The notes: generated by a model from the letters alone, not told the origin. A DNA stretch of 64,000 bases from Mycolicibacterium senegalense (GCF_019645875.1 NZ_CP081000.1:2480001-2544000); one strand, 5' to 3'. Shown: positions 18,051 to 30,210, counted from the first letter of the stretch. Program-made: numbers and translations.

Positions 18051-18763
18051 CAGGACGCGGGCTTGGTGACGGTGACCTGCTTGCCCCAGTCGGTCAGGGT
18101 CATGGTGACGCTGTTACCGGGGGTGGGTTCGAGCTTGGCCTGCAGCAGGGCGTGGTCGCCGTCTTCGGAGATCCACGCGGTGCCGGGGACCGGGCCCTCC
18201 GCCTTGAGCTGGGGTGCGATCTTGTTGACCGCTTCCGCGCTGACCGTGCCGGTCACCCGGACACCTTCGGTGCCGTTGATCGACTCGCGGCCCTCGGCCT
18301 TCGGGTCGGTGAAGTTCGCCAGCACGTTGGCCAGGCCGAGATCGGGGTTCAGGATGGTCGACACGTCGTAGATCTTCTCGGCGGGTCCGTAGTCGGACAG
18401 CGGATCGCCCGCGGTCAGCGCGGCGTACAGCGTCCCGTCGGCGACGACGAACTTCGCGTCGGAGATCTTCTGGCCGAAGGCGTTGAGGTCGACAGTCCCC
18501 TGAGCGGCGACGGCGGGCGTGTTGGTCAGGTCGCCGTCGAGCTTCTCGACGGGGAGGCCCTTGATGGTGCCCTCGACGGTCAGCAGCAGATGCACGCTCT
18601 GCTGGGCCTTGGTGGTCGCGGCGGACTGCTGCAGCAGCTCGGCCGCGTCGGGCAGCGGGGCGTTCGACTTTTCTGAGGACGACGAGCAACCCGCGACGAG
18701 GGCGGCCGCTGCGAAGAGGATTGCGAGTAAGGACTGGACTGCGAAGCGTGGGCGCGTCTGCAT
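18050..18763 (-). CDS. lprG: Envelope lipoprotein LprG
   Basis: A 237-residue lipoprotein. The signal peptide (residues 1-24) ends in a lipobox with cysteine in VAGCSSS, and the LppX/LprAFG domain that binds triacylated lipids fills the rest ([23 protein letters not shown], then the C-terminal [15 protein letters not shown]). ATG 18763 is preferred over ATG 18772: TACGAT sits 7 bases before it and would overlap the earlier codon, pointing to a leaderless start. It supplies lipids to, or works with, the P55 transporter encoded next. It is divergent from ribC, with about 72 bp between the start codons. Confidence 0.95.
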   Translation of the reverse strand: MQTRPRFAVQSLLAILFAAAALVAGCSSSSEKSNAPLPDAAELLQQSAATTKAQQSVHLLLTVEGTIKGLPVEKLDGDLTNTPAVAAQGTVDLNAFGQKISDAKFVVADGTLYAALTAGDPLSDYGPAEKIYDVSTILNPDLGLANVLANFTDPKAEGRESINGTEGVRVTGTVSAEAVNKIAPQLKAEGPVPGTAWISEDGDHALLQAKLEPTPGNSVTMTLTDWGKQVTVTKPAS

Positions 18764-18770
18764 GACTTGC

Positions 18771-18776
18771 ATCGTA
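18771..18776 (-). promoter_or_regulatory. Putative -10 box of leaderless lprG promoter
   Basis: Minus-strand TACGAT lies 7 bases from the lprG ATG at 18763. It decides between two nearby ATG codons. Confidence 0.5.
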
Positions 18777-18823
18777 GAGGCTCGCGGCGGTCGGGCGTTT
18801 TCTCCAACGCACACTCGACTGAA

Positions 18824-18829
18824 TAGTCT
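18824..18829 (+). promoter_or_regulatory. Putative -10 box of leaderless ribC promoter
   Basis: TAGTCT is 6 bases before the ribC GTG at 18836, with no Shine-Dalgarno sequence. No FMN riboswitch-like leader could fit in this arrangement. Confidence 0.5.
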
Positions 18830-18835
18830 GGTCAC

Positions 18836-19435
18836 GTGTTCACCGGAATCGTTGAAGAGCTGGGTGTCCTGGTCGACAAGGCGGAGCTGACGGATGCCGC
18901 CCGGTTCACCATCCGCGGGCCCGTGGTCACCGCCGACGCCGGCCACGGCGATTCGATCGCGGTGAACGGGGTCTGCCTGACCGTGGTGGACGTTCTTCCC
19001 GACGGCGTGTTCACCGCCGACGTGATGGGGGAGACGCTCAACCGGTCCAGCCTGGGTGGGGTCGGCGTCGGCAGCCAGGTCAACTTGGAGCGGGCGGCGG
19101 CGGTCAACAGTCGCCTCGGCGGGCACATCGTGCAGGGCCATGTGGACGGCACCGGCACTGTGACTTCCCGCACGCCCTTCGAGCACTGGGAAGTGGTGCG
19201 CATCGGTCTGCCCGCCGCCCTGTCGCGGTATGTGGTGGAGAAGGGCTCGATCACCGTCGACGGGGTGTCGCTGACCGTGTCCGCGGTGGGTGACGACTGG
19301 TTCGAGGTGTCGCTGATTCCCACCACCCGCGAGCTCACCACACTGGGGCACGCGACCGTGGGGACGACGGTCAATCTGGAGGTCGACATCATCGCCAAGT
19401 ACGTGGAACGGCTGATGGCCGGTCCCGGTGAGTAA
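18836..19435 (+). CDS. ribC: Riboflavin synthase alpha chain
   Basis: A 199-residue enzyme that dismutates two 6,7-dimethyl-8-ribityllumazine molecules to riboflavin. Two tandem lumazine-binding barrels are visible: MFTGIVEELG with GDSIAVNGVCLTV (repeat 1), and GHIVQGHVDGTGTV with GSITVDGVSLTV (repeat 2). ribC is the mycobacterial name (Rv1412); the enzyme is called RibE elsewhere. The GTG start is probably leaderless. It is followed by ribA2 about 100 bp downstream on the same strand. Confidence 0.95.
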   Translation: MFTGIVEELGVLVDKAELTDAARFTIRGPVVTADAGHGDSIAVNGVCLTVVDVLPDGVFTADVMGETLNRSSLGGVGVGSQVNLERAAAVNSRLGGHIVQGHVDGTGTVTSRTPFEHWEVVRIGLPAALSRYVVEKGSITVDGVSLTVSAVGDDWFEVSLIPTTRELTTLGHATVGTTVNLEVDIIAKYVERLMAGPGE

Positions 19436-19532
19436 GAGCTGGCAATAACCGCTGGATTTCGGTGGTTCATACTGGAGTCGGCACATGGTCCCGGATTTGG
19501 GACCTGGCATGAGAACAGGCAAGGTGGCGCAG

Positions 19533-21337
<1,805 letters not shown>

Positions 21338-21344
21338 CCGACCG

Positions 21345-21806
21345 ATGACCGAGAAGAAGACCGCGGACTGGGACCTCGATATCCGGCCTTATCGCACACC
21401 GTATTTCGCCTACGGCGCGGCACTGATCATCTTCCTGGCGCACGTCGCGGTCGGTGTGCTGCTCAAGGTGGGGTCCACCGGCGTGGTCTTCCAGACCTCC
21501 GACCAGGTGGCGATCGCGTTGTTGGGAGCGATCATCGGCTGCGTGGTGCTGTTGTTCGCACGGCCCCGGCTCAAGATCGGCCCCGCCGGCGTAGCGGTCC
21601 GGAACCTGATCGGCTTCAAGGTCATTCCGTGGTCGGAGGCGCTCGGCGTGTCCTTCCCGGTGGGGGCCCGGTGGGCGCGCCTGGACCTACCCGACGACGA
21701 GTACATCCCGGTGATGGCGATCCAGGCCATCGACAAGGGTCGCGCCGTCGAGGCCATGGACGAGGTCCGTGACCTGATCGACCGGTACCGCTCGAAACTC
21801 GCCTGA
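21345..21806 (+). CDS. PH-domain (bPH-type) two-helix membrane protein, Rv1417-like
   Basis: A 153-residue protein. The N-terminal cytosolic segment DLDIRPYRTPYFAYG is followed by two transmembrane helices (about 24-46 and 56-74) and then a C-terminal soluble domain of bacterial PH type (RPRLKIGPAGVAVRNLIGFKVIPWSEALGVSF). It is co-linear with ribH and its position next to ribH is conserved in mycobacteria, but no link to riboflavin is known. It may be a membrane adaptor. It converges with ggt, with 11 bp between. Confidence 0.85.
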   Translation: MTEKKTADWDLDIRPYRTPYFAYGAALIIFLAHVAVGVLLKVGSTGVVFQTSDQVAIALLGAIIGCVVLLFARPRLKIGPAGVAVRNLIGFKVIPWSEALGVSFPVGARWARLDLPDDEYIPVMAIQAIDKGRAVEAMDEVRDLIDRYRSKLA

Positions 21807-21817
21807 TTCGCGCCGGA

Positions 21818-23791
21818 TCAACCGACGTCGCCGAGCACCACACCCTCGCGACGCGGATCGGCGCCCCCGATCCAGCCCGAGGATGTGCGCACCAGGGCCG
21901 AGAGCCCGCTGGACTGGTCGGCCAGCGACACCTGATGCCCGAGTGCCCGCAGGCCGCCGACAAGTTGGTCACGATCCCCGTTGGCGATCGTGTCGACCAA
22001 CGGATGCTCACCGCCGACATTGGTGACGGGTGTGTTGGCCGCGCCGAAGTCGATCATCGATACCGCCTGCTGCGGATCGAGGTTCCAATCCAGGACGCCG
22101 ACAAGGGTTTTCACGACGTACTGGATGATGACCGCACCGCCCGGGGAGCCCAGCACGGCGTATAAGGGTCCCCGTTGCGGGCCCGTCTTGTCGAACACCA
22201 GGGTGGGCGCCATGGTGCTGCGCGGACGCTTGCCGGGCTGCACCCGGTTGGGCAGCGGTTGTCCTTCGGCGCTGATCGGCTCGGCGGAGAAGTCCGTGAG
22301 CTGGTTGTTGAGCAGGAAGCCGTCGACCATGTGGAAGGAGCCGAAAGCGGACTCGATCGTGGTGGTCAGGGATGCGGCGTTGCCGAAGCTGTCGATGATG
22401 CTGATCTGGCTCGTGCCGTGTTCGGGTGCCGGCGGGATGGTCATCGGGGGCGCGAAATCCCCGGGTGTGGCCACACCCATCGTGTGATCCCGGGAAATCA
22501 GGGCGGCGCGGCCCGTCAGGTAGGCGTCATCGAGCAGGGCTTCGGGCGATCCGCCCGGCAGCGGGACGAAATCGGTGTCGGCGATGTAGCGGTCCCTGTC
22601 GGCGTAGGCGAGACGTTCGGCCTCCGAGATCAGGTGCACCCCGGTCACCGACGGGTGACCGCCGTTGCGGTCGACGCGGGCCGGCTTGTAGTTGCTCATG
22701 GGGAAGTGCTCGAGGATGCCGAGGGTGGCGGCCACCGCGATACCACCGGAGGACGGGGGTGGCATACCGCAGACCTCGCGGCCGCGGTAGGTCGTGCACA
22801 CCGGGTCGCGTTGCTTGACGGCATAGGTGGCGAGGTCCTGTTCGGACATCGACCCCGGTGTGCGGCCGCCGCTGGTATCGGCGGTAGCCGCCACGACAGC
22901 GCGGGCGATGTCACCGGTGTAGAAGGCCCGGGCACCCTCGGATGCGATGGCGCCCAAGGTTTTCGCGTAGGCCGGGTTGGTCATCCGGGTGCCGACCGGT
23001 TTCGGGCTACCGTCGGCGTTGAGGAAGTAGCCGGCGGCGGCGGGGTCAAGCCGGAGTTGCGCGTCGGCATCGTCGATCGCTGCTGCCAGCCGTGGGCTGA
23101 TGTCGAACCCCCGATCGGCCAGGGACACGGCGGGGGTGAACAGATCACGCCAGGCTTTCTTGCCGAACTGCCGGTGGGTGTCGTCGAGTAGTCGGACGAT
23201 GCCCGGCACTCCGATGGCACGGCCCGATGCCCGGGCGTCGGGTTTGGGGACGGTGCGATCGGACTCCGACACCCAGCGCAGGTAGTTCTCGGTGGCCGCG
23301 GCCGGGGCGGTCTCACGTCCGTCGAATGCGCGTACGGCGTTGCGTGCCGCGTCGTAGTACAGCAGGAAGCCGCCACCGCCGATCCCGGAGGACTGGGGCT
23401 CGACCAAGCCGAGGACCGCCTGTGCGGTCACCAGTGCGTCGGCGGCGGTGCCGCCGTCGCGCAGCACCTTGCACGCTGCTTCGGTGGCCAGCGGATTGGC
23501 GGTGGCCACCGCGTAGGTCGCTGTGCGGACGGCGGTCATGTCGGTGCGGTAGCCGGTGCCGATCTCGGGGGTGTTCGCCAGGTCGCGTGGTGGGGCCGGT
23601 GCCGCCGGGCCGGCCGGTGGTGGCCCAGGAGCGGGAGGCGGCTTCGGCAGTGGAGTGCCGTTCGACACAATCTCGCACGGTCCGGCGACGGTCTTCGCCG
23701 GACGCCGATTGTCGCCACCGCATCCGGCAAGGACTGTCGCGGCGACACTGAGCAGGGCGATGACCGAACGCGTGGACGTCAGCAATCGCAC
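21818..23791 (-). CDS. ggt: Gamma-glutamyltransferase, lipoprotein
   Basis: A 657-residue secreted gamma-glutamyltranspeptidase acting on glutathione-like gamma-glutamyl bonds. The lipoprotein signal ends at LAGC (Cys23), followed by a Pro-rich linker. The precursor is cut before the catalytic Thr in [11 protein letters not shown], separating a large and a small subunit. GSPGG near residue 550 is the oxyanion region. The start is GTG 23791; TACCGT lies 6 bases before it, so it is probably leaderless. It is divergent from uvrC, whose own -10 is 31 bp away. Confidence 0.93.
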   Translation of the reverse strand: MRLLTSTRSVIALLSVAATVLAGCGGDNRRPAKTVAGPCEIVSNGTPLPKPPPAPGPPPAGPAAPAPPRDLANTPEIGTGYRTDMTAVRTATYAVATANPLATEAACKVLRDGGTAADALVTAQAVLGLVEPQSSGIGGGGFLLYYDAARNAVRAFDGRETAPAAATENYLRWVSESDRTVPKPDARASGRAIGVPGIVRLLDDTHRQFGKKAWRDLFTPAVSLADRGFDISPRLAAAIDDADAQLRLDPAAAGYFLNADGSPKPVGTRMTNPAYAKTLGAIASEGARAFYTGDIARAVVAATADTSGGRTPGSMSEQDLATYAVKQRDPVCTTYRGREVCGMPPPSSGGIAVAATLGILEHFPMSNYKPARVDRNGGHPSVTGVHLISEAERLAYADRDRYIADTDFVPLPGGSPEALLDDAYLTGRAALISRDHTMGVATPGDFAPPMTIPPAPEHGTSQISIIDSFGNAASLTTTIESAFGSFHMVDGFLLNNQLTDFSAEPISAEGQPLPNRVQPGKRPRSTMAPTLVFDKTGPQRGPLYAVLGSPGGAVIIQYVVKTLVGVLDWNLDPQQAVSMIDFGAANTPVTNVGGEHPLVDTIANGDRDQLVGGLRALGHQVSLADQSSGLSALVRTSSGWIGGADPRREGVVLGDVG

Positions 23792-23797
23792 ACCTCG

Positions 23798-23803
23798 ACG
23801 GTA
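23798..23803 (-). promoter_or_regulatory. Putative -10 box of leaderless ggt promoter
   Basis: Minus-strand TACCGT lies 6 bases from the GTG at 23791. Confidence 0.4.
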
Positions 23804-23828
23804 GCGGAGTTCACTCCGATCGCGGCAG

Positions 23829-23834
23829 TAACCT
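23829..23834 (+). promoter_or_regulatory. Putative -10 box of leaderless uvrC promoter
   Basis: TAACCT lies 7 bases before the uvrC GTG at 23842, and no Shine-Dalgarno sequence intervenes. Confidence 0.45.
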
Positions 23835-23841
23835 GGAAACC

Positions 23842-25953
23842 GTGCCCGATCCAGCGACGTACCGGCCGGCGCCCGGATCGATACCTGTGGAGCCGGGCGT
23901 GTACCGGTTCCGAGACCCGCATGGTCGGGTCATCTATGTCGGCAAGGCCAAGAGCCTGCGCAGCCGGCTGACGTCGTACTTCGCCGACGTCGCGAGCCTC
24001 GCGCCCCGCACCCGGCAGATGGTGATGACGGCAGGCAGTGTCGAGTGGACGGTGGTCACCACCGAGGTCGAGGCACTGCAGTTGGAGTACAACTGGATCA
24101 AGGAGTTCGATCCTCGCTTCAACATCCGCTACCGCGACGACAAGACCTACCCGGTGCTGGCCGTCACGCTCAACGAGGAGTACCCCCGGCTGATGGTGTA
24201 CCGCGGGCCTCGCCGCAAGGGGGTGCGGTACTTCGGTCCGTATTCGCATGCCTGGGCGATCCGCGAGACGCTCGATCTGCTGACTCGGGTGTTCCCGGCC
24301 AGGACCTGTTCGGCGGGAGTGTTCAAGCGGCACAGGCAGATCGACCGCCCATGTCTGCTCGGCTACATCGACAAGTGTTCGGCGCCGTGCATCGGCCGGG
24401 TGAGTGCCGAGGAGCACCGGCGGATCGTGCTGGACTTCTGCGATTTCCTGTCGGGCAAGACCGACCGGTTGGCCCGCGACCTGGAGCAGCAGATGACCGC
24501 GGCCGCCGAGGAGCTGGATTTCGAGCGTGCGGCCCGGCTGCGTGACGACATCGGCGCGCTCAAGCGAGCGCTGGAGAAGCAGGCCGTGGTGCTGGGCGAC
24601 GGCACCGACGCCGACGTGGTGGCGTTCGCCGACGACGACCTCGAGGCGGCGGTTCAGGTGTTCCACGTGCGTGGCGGCCGGGTTCGGGGTCAGCGGGGCT
24701 GGATCGTCGAGAAGTCTTCGGAGCCGGAGGCGACCCGTGATTCGGATCCCGAAAAATCGGGGCAGGAGCAGCTCGTCGAGCAGTTCTTGACCCAGTTCTA
24801 CGGCGAACAGGCCGAACTCGGCGGCGCCGCCGACGAGGCGACCAACCCGGTGCCTCGGGAGGTCTTGGTGCCGGTGCTGCCCCCCAATGCCGATGAACTG
24901 TCGGCATGGTTGTCAGGGCTTCGCGGTTCGCGGGTGAGCCTGCGGGTGCCGGTTCGCGGTGACAAGCGCACCCTGGCCGAGACTGTCGCCCGCAACGCCC
25001 ACGAGGCCCTGGCCCAACACAAGCTCAAGCGAGCCGGCGACTTCAACGCGAGATCGGAAGCACTGCAGAGCATTCAGGATTCCCTCGGCCTGGCCGATGC
25101 GCCGTTGCGGATCGAGTGCGTGGACATCAGCCACGTGCAGGGCACCGATGTGGTCGCCTCGCTGGTGGTGTTCGAGGACGGGCTGCCGCGGAAGTCGGAC
25201 TACCGGCACTATGCGATCCGCGAGGCTGCCGGTGAGGGGCGCTCGGACGACGTCGCCTCGATCGCCGAGGTGACACGACGCCGCTTTCTGCGGCACGTCA
25301 CCGATGCGCAACCCGACCCCAGCACCGAGCAGCGCCCACGCCGGTTCGCCTATCCGCCCAACCTGTTCGTGGTCGACGGCGGTGCTCCCCAGGTCAATGC
25401 GGCCGCTGCGGTGCTCGACGAGTTGGGTGTCACTGATGTCGCGGTGATCGGGCTGGCCAAGCGGCTGGAAGAGGTGTGGGTGCCGTCCGAGCCGGATCCG
25501 GTGATCTTCCCGCGCAACAGCGAGGGGTTGTATCTGTTGCAACGTGTGCGCGACGAGGCACACCGGTTCGCGATCAGCTACCACCGCAGCAAGCGGTCCA
25601 AGCGGATGACCGCCTCGGCGCTCGATTCGGTGCGCGGACTGGGGGAGCAGCGCCGCAAGGCGTTGGTGACCCATTTCGGCTCGGTGGCGCGCCTCAAAGA
25701 GGCCACGGTGGAGGAGATCACCGCGGTGCCGGGGATCGGGGTGGCGACGGCGAAGGCCGTCCTGGCTGCGCTCGGCGGCGGGCCGCCAGTGGAGTCGGGC
25801 GGCGGGCCGCCAGTTGAGTCGGGCGGCGGGCCGCCAGTTGAGTCCGAGTCACCCGAAAACGGTGACCCGCGAAGTGAGAATGGCGCCGGACTGGGCGATT
25901 CAGGGGCGCCCGCAACGCTTATCGAGGATGATCGACGCAGGGTGTCGGGATGA
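23842..25953 (+). CDS. uvrC: Excinuclease ABC subunit C
   Basis: A 703-residue nucleotide-excision repair nuclease that makes both incisions on DNA bound by UvrB. Domains in order: GIY-YIG nuclease (about 18-95, PGVYRFRD with [14 protein letters not shown]), a Cys cluster ([21 protein letters not shown]), the UvrB-interacting UVR motif near 205-240, the RNase H-like C-terminal nuclease ([33 protein letters not shown]), and helix-hairpin-helix repeats near 600-645. The last 60 residues are an extra tail with three exact GGGPPVES repeats. First gene of the uvrC-rapZ-yvcK-whiA run. Confidence 0.96.
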   Translation: MPDPATYRPAPGSIPVEPGVYRFRDPHGRVIYVGKAKSLRSRLTSYFADVASLAPRTRQMVMTAGSVEWTVVTTEVEALQLEYNWIKEFDPRFNIRYRDDKTYPVLAVTLNEEYPRLMVYRGPRRKGVRYFGPYSHAWAIRETLDLLTRVFPARTCSAGVFKRHRQIDRPCLLGYIDKCSAPCIGRVSAEEHRRIVLDFCDFLSGKTDRLARDLEQQMTAAAEELDFERAARLRDDIGALKRALEKQAVVLGDGTDADVVAFADDDLEAAVQVFHVRGGRVRGQRGWIVEKSSEPEATRDSDPEKSGQEQLVEQFLTQFYGEQAELGGAADEATNPVPREVLVPVLPPNADELSAWLSGLRGSRVSLRVPVRGDKRTLAETVARNAHEALAQHKLKRAGDFNARSEALQSIQDSLGLADAPLRIECVDISHVQGTDVVASLVVFEDGLPRKSDYRHYAIREAAGEGRSDDVASIAEVTRRRFLRHVTDAQPDPSTEQRPRRFAYPPNLFVVDGGAPQVNAAAAVLDELGVTDVAVIGLAKRLEEVWVPSEPDPVIFPRNSEGLYLLQRVRDEAHRFAISYHRSKRSKRMTASALDSVRGLGEQRRKALVTHFGSVARLKEATVEEITAVPGIGVATAKAVLAALGGGPPVESGGGPPVESGGGPPVESESPENGDPRSENGAGLGDSGAPATLIEDDRRRVSG
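25774..25845 (+). repeat. Three 24-bp tandem repeats in the uvrC tail
   Basis: Units at 25774-25797, 25798-25821 and 25822-25845 are almost identical and each encode GGGPPVES. Near-identity at DNA level suggests recent expansion. The region is outside the known nuclease and HhH domains. Confidence 0.9.
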
Positions 25954-25990
25954 CGGGTAACGGGGACATGAGTAGCCAGGCGGGTCGCGC

Positions 25991-26905
25991 ATGAATGAAC
26001 ATCTGCGCGAGGGCGGCATCGTCGGTGGTGCGGACGCGGATTCGGATATCGGCGTAGTGCTGGTCACCGGACTGTCCGGCGCGGGCCGCGGCACCGCTGC
26101 CAAGGTGTTGGAGGACCTCGGCTGGTACGTCGCCGACAACCTGCCGCCGGAGCTGATCGCCCGCATGGTCGAGTTGGGGTTGGCCGCCGGGTCACGGATC
26201 ACGCAGCTCGCCGTGGTGATGGATGTGCGGTCGCGCGGGTTCACCGGTGATCTTGATTGGGTTCGCAACGAGCTGGCGGCCCGCAGCATCACCCCGCGGG
26301 TGTTGTTCCTCGAGGCGTCCGACGACATCCTGGTCCGTCGTTACGAACAGAACCGGCGTAGCCACCCGTTGCAGGGCACTCAGACATTGGCTGAGGGGAT
26401 CGCTGCCGAGCGGGCGTTGCTGGCGCCGGTGCGGGCAGCCGCCGATCTGGTGATCGACACGTCCGCCCTACCGGTGCCGGCCCTGCGTGAGAGCATCGAG
26501 CGGGCGTTCGGCGGTGAGACCGTCGCGTACACGAATGTCACGGTGGAGTCTTTCGGTTACAAGTACGGCCTGCCGATGGACGCGGACACGGTGATGGACG
26601 TCCGGTTCCTACCGAACCCGCACTGGGTGGACGAGCTGCGGCCGCACACCGGTCAGCATCCGGATGTGCGTGATTATGTGCTGGGGCAAGCGGGGGCCAG
26701 GGAGTTTCTGGACACCTACCATCGTCTGTTGGACGTGGTGATCGCCGGTTACCGCCGGGAGGGGAAGCGTTATATGACCGTCGCCATCGGGTGCACCGGC
26801 GGCAAACATCGGAGTGTGGCGATCGCCGAGGCGCTGGCGGAGCGTTTGCAGGGCGGTGACGGGCTGACCGTGCACGTGCTGCACCGGGATCTGGGTCGCG
26901 AATGA
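25991..26905 (+). CDS. rapZ: RapZ-family nucleotide-binding protein (Rv1421-like)
   Basis: A 304-residue P-loop protein. The Walker A region reads GLSGAGRGT, where most family members have a GK(S/T) lysine; the arginine is shared with the M. tuberculosis protein as I recall it, so it is not a local mutation. The C-terminal domain carries SFGYKYGLP, DVRFLPNPHW and IGCTGGKHRSV, the conserved RapZ block. In enterobacteria RapZ is an RNA-binding adaptor for amino-sugar control; the mycobacterial role is not clear. It overlaps yvcK by 4 bp. Confidence 0.92.
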   Translation: MNEHLREGGIVGGADADSDIGVVLVTGLSGAGRGTAAKVLEDLGWYVADNLPPELIARMVELGLAAGSRITQLAVVMDVRSRGFTGDLDWVRNELAARSITPRVLFLEASDDILVRRYEQNRRSHPLQGTQTLAEGIAAERALLAPVRAAADLVIDTSALPVPALRESIERAFGGETVAYTNVTVESFGYKYGLPMDADTVMDVRFLPNPHWVDELRPHTGQHPDVRDYVLGQAGAREFLDTYHRLLDVVIAGYRREGKRYMTVAIGCTGGKHRSVAIAEALAERLQGGDGLTVHVLHRDLGRE

Positions 26906-27960
26906 CCCCCCGCATCGTGGCCCTCGGTGGAGGGCATGGGTTGTACGCCACCCTGTCCGCGGCGCGTCGGCTCAGCCCACATGTGACGGCCGTGGTGACG
27001 GTCGCCGACGACGGCGGATCGTCGGGCCGGCTGCGCAGCGAACTCGATGTGGTGCCGCCTGGTGATCTGCGAATGGCGTTGGCGGCGTTGGCCTCTGACA
27101 GTCCGCACGGTCGATTGTGGGCAACCATCATCCAGCACCGCTTCGGTGGCAGCGGCGCACTGGCCGGCCATCCGATCGGCAATTTGATCCTGGCGGGGCT
27201 CAGTGAGGTACTGGCCGATCCGGTTGCCGCGCTCGACGAGCTCGGGCGCATCCTGGGGGTCAAGGGCCGGGTGCTGCCGATGTGCCCGATTGCCCTGCAG
27301 ATCGAGGCCGACGTCGCGGGGCTGGAATCCGATCCTCGGATGAGCCGGGTGATCCGCGGTCAGGTGGCGATTGCCACGACGGTCGGCAAGGTGCGCCGGG
27401 TACGGCTGCTGCCCGGCGATCCACCGGCAACCCGGCAGGCGGTCGAGGCCATCATGAGCGCCGACCTGGTGGTGCTCGGGCCGGGCTCGTGGTTCACCAG
27501 TGTCATCCCACACGTGTTGGTGCCGCAGTTGGCGGCGGCGCTGCGGTCGACGACGGCGCGGCGGGCGCTGGTCTTGAATCTGGCGGCCGAGCCGGGCGAA
27601 ACGGCGGGGTTCTCCGCCGAGCGCCACATCCACGTTCTGGCCCAGCATGCCCCGGACTTCAGCGTGCATGACATCATCGTCGATGCCAGCCGGGTGCCGA
27701 GCGACCGCGAACGGGAGCAACTCAGCCGCACTGCCAACATCCTCAACGCCCGTGTTGAGTTTGCTGACGTGTCTCGACCTGGTACACCTTTACATGACCC
27801 GGCGAAGTTGGCCGCGGCGCTGGAGGGTGTCCGGCTGCGCGCGATGGCGCCCGGTGCCGTGCAGGAGCCCACCGTTCCCACGCCCGCAGCGAGGTCGGTC
27901 GACATGGCGCGCCAGGAGCCGGCGCCGAATACACCGAGAGGGGACGATCCGTGGCGATGA
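26902..27960 (+). CDS. yvcK: YvcK/CuvA-family protein (UDP-sugar binding)
   Basis: A 352-residue protein of the YvcK/CofD-like Rossmann family. It has an early glycine-rich loop ([18 protein letters not shown]), the [14 protein letters not shown] motif, GHPIGNLIL and [15 protein letters not shown]. Homologues bind UDP-sugars and support cell-wall growth and use of gluconeogenic carbon sources. The last 40 residues are a Pro/Thr-rich tail absent from the core fold. The ATG overlaps rapZ, and the stop overlaps the whiA ATG. Confidence 0.93.
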   Translation: MTPRIVALGGGHGLYATLSAARRLSPHVTAVVTVADDGGSSGRLRSELDVVPPGDLRMALAALASDSPHGRLWATIIQHRFGGSGALAGHPIGNLILAGLSEVLADPVAALDELGRILGVKGRVLPMCPIALQIEADVAGLESDPRMSRVIRGQVAIATTVGKVRRVRLLPGDPPATRQAVEAIMSADLVVLGPGSWFTSVIPHVLVPQLAAALRSTTARRALVLNLAAEPGETAGFSAERHIHVLAQHAPDFSVHDIIVDASRVPSDREREQLSRTANILNARVEFADVSRPGTPLHDPAKLAAALEGVRLRAMAPGAVQEPTVPTPAARSVDMARQEPAPNTPRGDDPWR

Positions 27961-28934
27961 CAGCCGAGGTGAAGGACGAGCTGAGCCGTCTCGTAGTCAA
28001 CTCGGTCAGCGCTCGTCGCGCGGAGGTGGCGTCGTTGTTGCGCTTTGCCGGCGGCCTGCACATCGTGGCGGGCCGGGTGGTGGTCGAAGCCGAGGTCGAC
28101 CTCGGGATCATCGCTCGCCGTCTGCGTAAGGACATCTACGACCTCTACGGGTACAACGCCGTGGTGCACGTGCTGTCCGCCAGCGGGATCCGCAAGAACA
28201 CCCGGTACGTGGTGCGGGTCGCCGCTGACGGTGAGGCGCTGGCACGACAGACCGGATTGCTCGATCTTCGTGGCCGCCCGGTGCGAGGCCTGCCCGCACA
28301 GGTGGTCGGCGGCAGTGTCGGTGACGCCGAAGCGGCGTGGCGTGGGGCGTTCCTGGCCCACGGATCGTTGACCGAGCCGGGACGGTCGTCGGCTCTGGAG
28401 GTCAGCTGCCCCGGCCCGGAGGCGGCGCTGGCGCTCGTCGGTGCGGCCCGCCGGCTCGGAGTCAGCGCCAAGGCCCGGGAGGTGCGTGGCAGCGATCGGG
28501 TGGTGGTGCGTGACGGCGAGGCGATCGGCGCGTTGTTGACTCGCATGGGCGCCCAGGACACCCGGTTGACGTGGGAGGAACGGCGCATGCGCCGCGAGGT
28601 CCGCGCCACGGCCAACCGCCTGGCCAATTTCGACGATGCCAACCTGCGCCGCTCGGCGCGTGCCGCGGTGGCCGCGGCTGCCCGGGTGGAGCGGGCTTTG
28701 GACATCCTGGGTGAGGGGGTGCCCGATCATCTGGCTGCGGCAGGCAAGCTGCGGGTCGAACACCGGCAGGCATCGCTGGAAGAGCTGGGCCGGCTCGCCG
28801 ATCCGCCGATGACCAAAGATGCTGTGGCCGGCCGCATCCGGCGGCTGCTGTCGATGGCCGACCGCAAGGCGAAGCAAGACGGGATTCCCGACACCGAGTC
28901 GGCGGTCACCCCGGATCTGCTCGACGACGCCTGA
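27957..28934 (+). CDS. whiA: Sporulation/cell-division regulator WhiA
   Basis: A 325-residue DNA-binding protein. The N-terminal two-part LAGLIDADG-like fold ([31 protein letters not shown]) lacks nuclease residues, and a C-terminal helix-turn-helix follows ([20 protein letters not shown]). ATG 27957 (ATGA overlap with yvcK) gives the conserved start [13 protein letters not shown], so it is preferred to GTG 27951. In Streptomyces WhiA partners WhiB to trigger septation; in mycobacteria it is a conserved regulator. It converges with the SUFU-fusion gene 14 bp away. Confidence 0.95.
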   Translation: MTAEVKDELSRLVVNSVSARRAEVASLLRFAGGLHIVAGRVVVEAEVDLGIIARRLRKDIYDLYGYNAVVHVLSASGIRKNTRYVVRVAADGEALARQTGLLDLRGRPVRGLPAQVVGGSVGDAEAAWRGAFLAHGSLTEPGRSSALEVSCPGPEAALALVGAARRLGVSAKAREVRGSDRVVVRDGEAIGALLTRMGAQDTRLTWEERRMRREVRATANRLANFDDANLRRSARAAVAAAARVERALDILGEGVPDHLAAAGKLRVEHRQASLEELGRLADPPMTKDAVAGRIRRLLSMADRKAKQDGIPDTESAVTPDLLDDA

Positions 28935-28948
28935 GCTGGAACTCGCGT

Positions 28949-30061
28949 CTACGTCAGGTGGGCGCCGCGCTTGATGTCGGTCACGAGCAGCGGGTTGGAC
29001 CCGGCCATCCTCTCGAGCATCTCAAGTGTCCCGTCTACTCCGTCACCCAATGATTGTGCGGCGGCCACGGTGTCGGCGGTGACGCCGACCAGTTGTACGA
29101 AGCGCAGGGCGCCGAAACCGGTATCGATCTGCCCGAGTTGAGGGTCTTTCCCGAACATGATGGCGGTCAGCTCGGTTCGGGGCTCGCCCAGCGTGATGGG
29201 TCCGCCGACTTGAATTCGGTGACCCACGTCGAGTGCTTCACTGCCGCTGAAAACCAGGTCGCCCAACCGCTGCAGCAGGAGCACCGCCCACGTCGGCACC
29301 TGCGGCGCCAGCGGTTGCGTGAGGTCGATGTCGGCGGCAACTCGAAAGGTCCATTCGAAGTCTGCCCAGATGTCGTGCTCGTCGGAAGACGGGTCGGATT
29401 CGAACACGTTGGAGAACCCGTACGTGACGAGGTGCCAGTGAGGCTGCGGGGCTGATGTATTCGGGTAGGCGGTGATTCCCCAAATCCCCTCGCCGGGCAG
29501 ACGGGCATCGGTGCGTCCGAAATGGGGTGCGGCGCCGTCGAGTCCCGGGTAGAGCCGTGCGAGTGCGGCATCGATCGCATCCCAGCCGGGAGACTCATCG
29601 CCGTCGCTTGCGGCAGAGGTCGAGTGGTCGAACTGCTCGCGATGCGGTTTGGAGGGCAGCACGCCGACGACGATCAGGAACACGAAACCGATGTAGGGCA
29701 CCATGATCAGCAGAGCGAGCCAGCGTGACCGGTCGGCATCCTGAAGCCGGCGGGCCAACAGTGCCGAGCTGGGAACCACGCACGCCAGCACGAATACCAC
29801 CGCAATCACCCGGAAAGTCGGCCCGAGTGCGCTGTCGTCCCCGACTGCAGCCGCCAATGCCGCCCACAGAATCGCAACAGCGGCGAATGCCACCACGACC
29901 CACCAGTACTCGCTGCGGGACGCGCGCCCGGAGAAGCGGGCGTAGCTGCGGACGAAGCGTGACACGGCCTGGCTGAATGTCGCCCCGTACAGGGGCAAGG
30001 TGAGATCGCTCGGATCGGTCGCGCCGACAGGTTGGGACGGGGTTTCCTCGCTGCGGGTCAC
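28949..30061 (-). CDS. DUF805 membrane domain fused to SUFU (suppressor of fused) domain
   Basis: A 370-residue protein of unusual architecture. Residues 1-150 are a DUF805 membrane module with about three helices (52-73, 83-103, 115-134) and RASRSEYWW/ARRLQDAD motifs. Residues 159-365 are a SUFU domain: GWDAIDAALARLYPG, PHWHLVTYGFS at 207-217, EWTFRV at 236-241, PTWAVLLLQRLGDLVF, KDPQLGQIDTGFGALRF, and QLVGVTAD near 323. GTG 30061 follows AGAGGA and aligns with MARSEET of the DUF805 paralogue. Bacterial SUFU domains are often immunity proteins of polymorphic toxin systems. The membrane tether would hold the domain at the inner membrane. The role here is inference. Confidence 0.88.
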   Translation of the reverse strand: MTRSEETPSQPVGATDPSDLTLPLYGATFSQAVSRFVRSYARFSGRASRSEYWWVVVAFAAVAILWAALAAAVGDDSALGPTFRVIAVVFVLACVVPSSALLARRLQDADRSRWLALLIMVPYIGFVFLIVVGVLPSKPHREQFDHSTSAASDGDESPGWDAIDAALARLYPGLDGAAPHFGRTDARLPGEGIWGITAYPNTSAPQPHWHLVTYGFSNVFESDPSSDEHDIWADFEWTFRVAADIDLTQPLAPQVPTWAVLLLQRLGDLVFSGSEALDVGHRIQVGGPITLGEPRTELTAIMFGKDPQLGQIDTGFGALRFVQLVGVTADTVAAAQSLGDGVDGTLEMLERMAGSNPLLVTDIKRGAHLT

Positions 30062-30210
30062 GGATTCCTCTGCTGAACTATTCGGTTGGATGCACTCTCT
30101 GGCGCACGCTAACACCGCACCATCCGCGCCAGGTACGCAATGCGAAATGTGTTATCAGAGTGCGACTTCGGCTGAAACGCAGCTACTGGCCGGCCAAATG
30201 CGCTGCGCCA

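Noticed and set aside
16539..18371. A 610-codon plus-strand open frame across the P55/lprG region
   Set aside because: It is antisense to two well-supported genes and its product is a low-complexity Gln/His/Asp/Arg-rich chain, typical of the complementary frame of GC-rich coding DNA.
19436..19532. FMN riboswitch upstream of ribA2
   Set aside because: The gap is under 100 bp and I see none of the conserved riboswitch segments; the ribC start appears leaderless, leaving no leader there either.
26060..26100. Lysine-to-arginine change in the RapZ P-loop as a defect
   Set aside because: The same GAGRGT sequence is, to my recollection, in the M. tuberculosis homologue, so it is a lineage feature.
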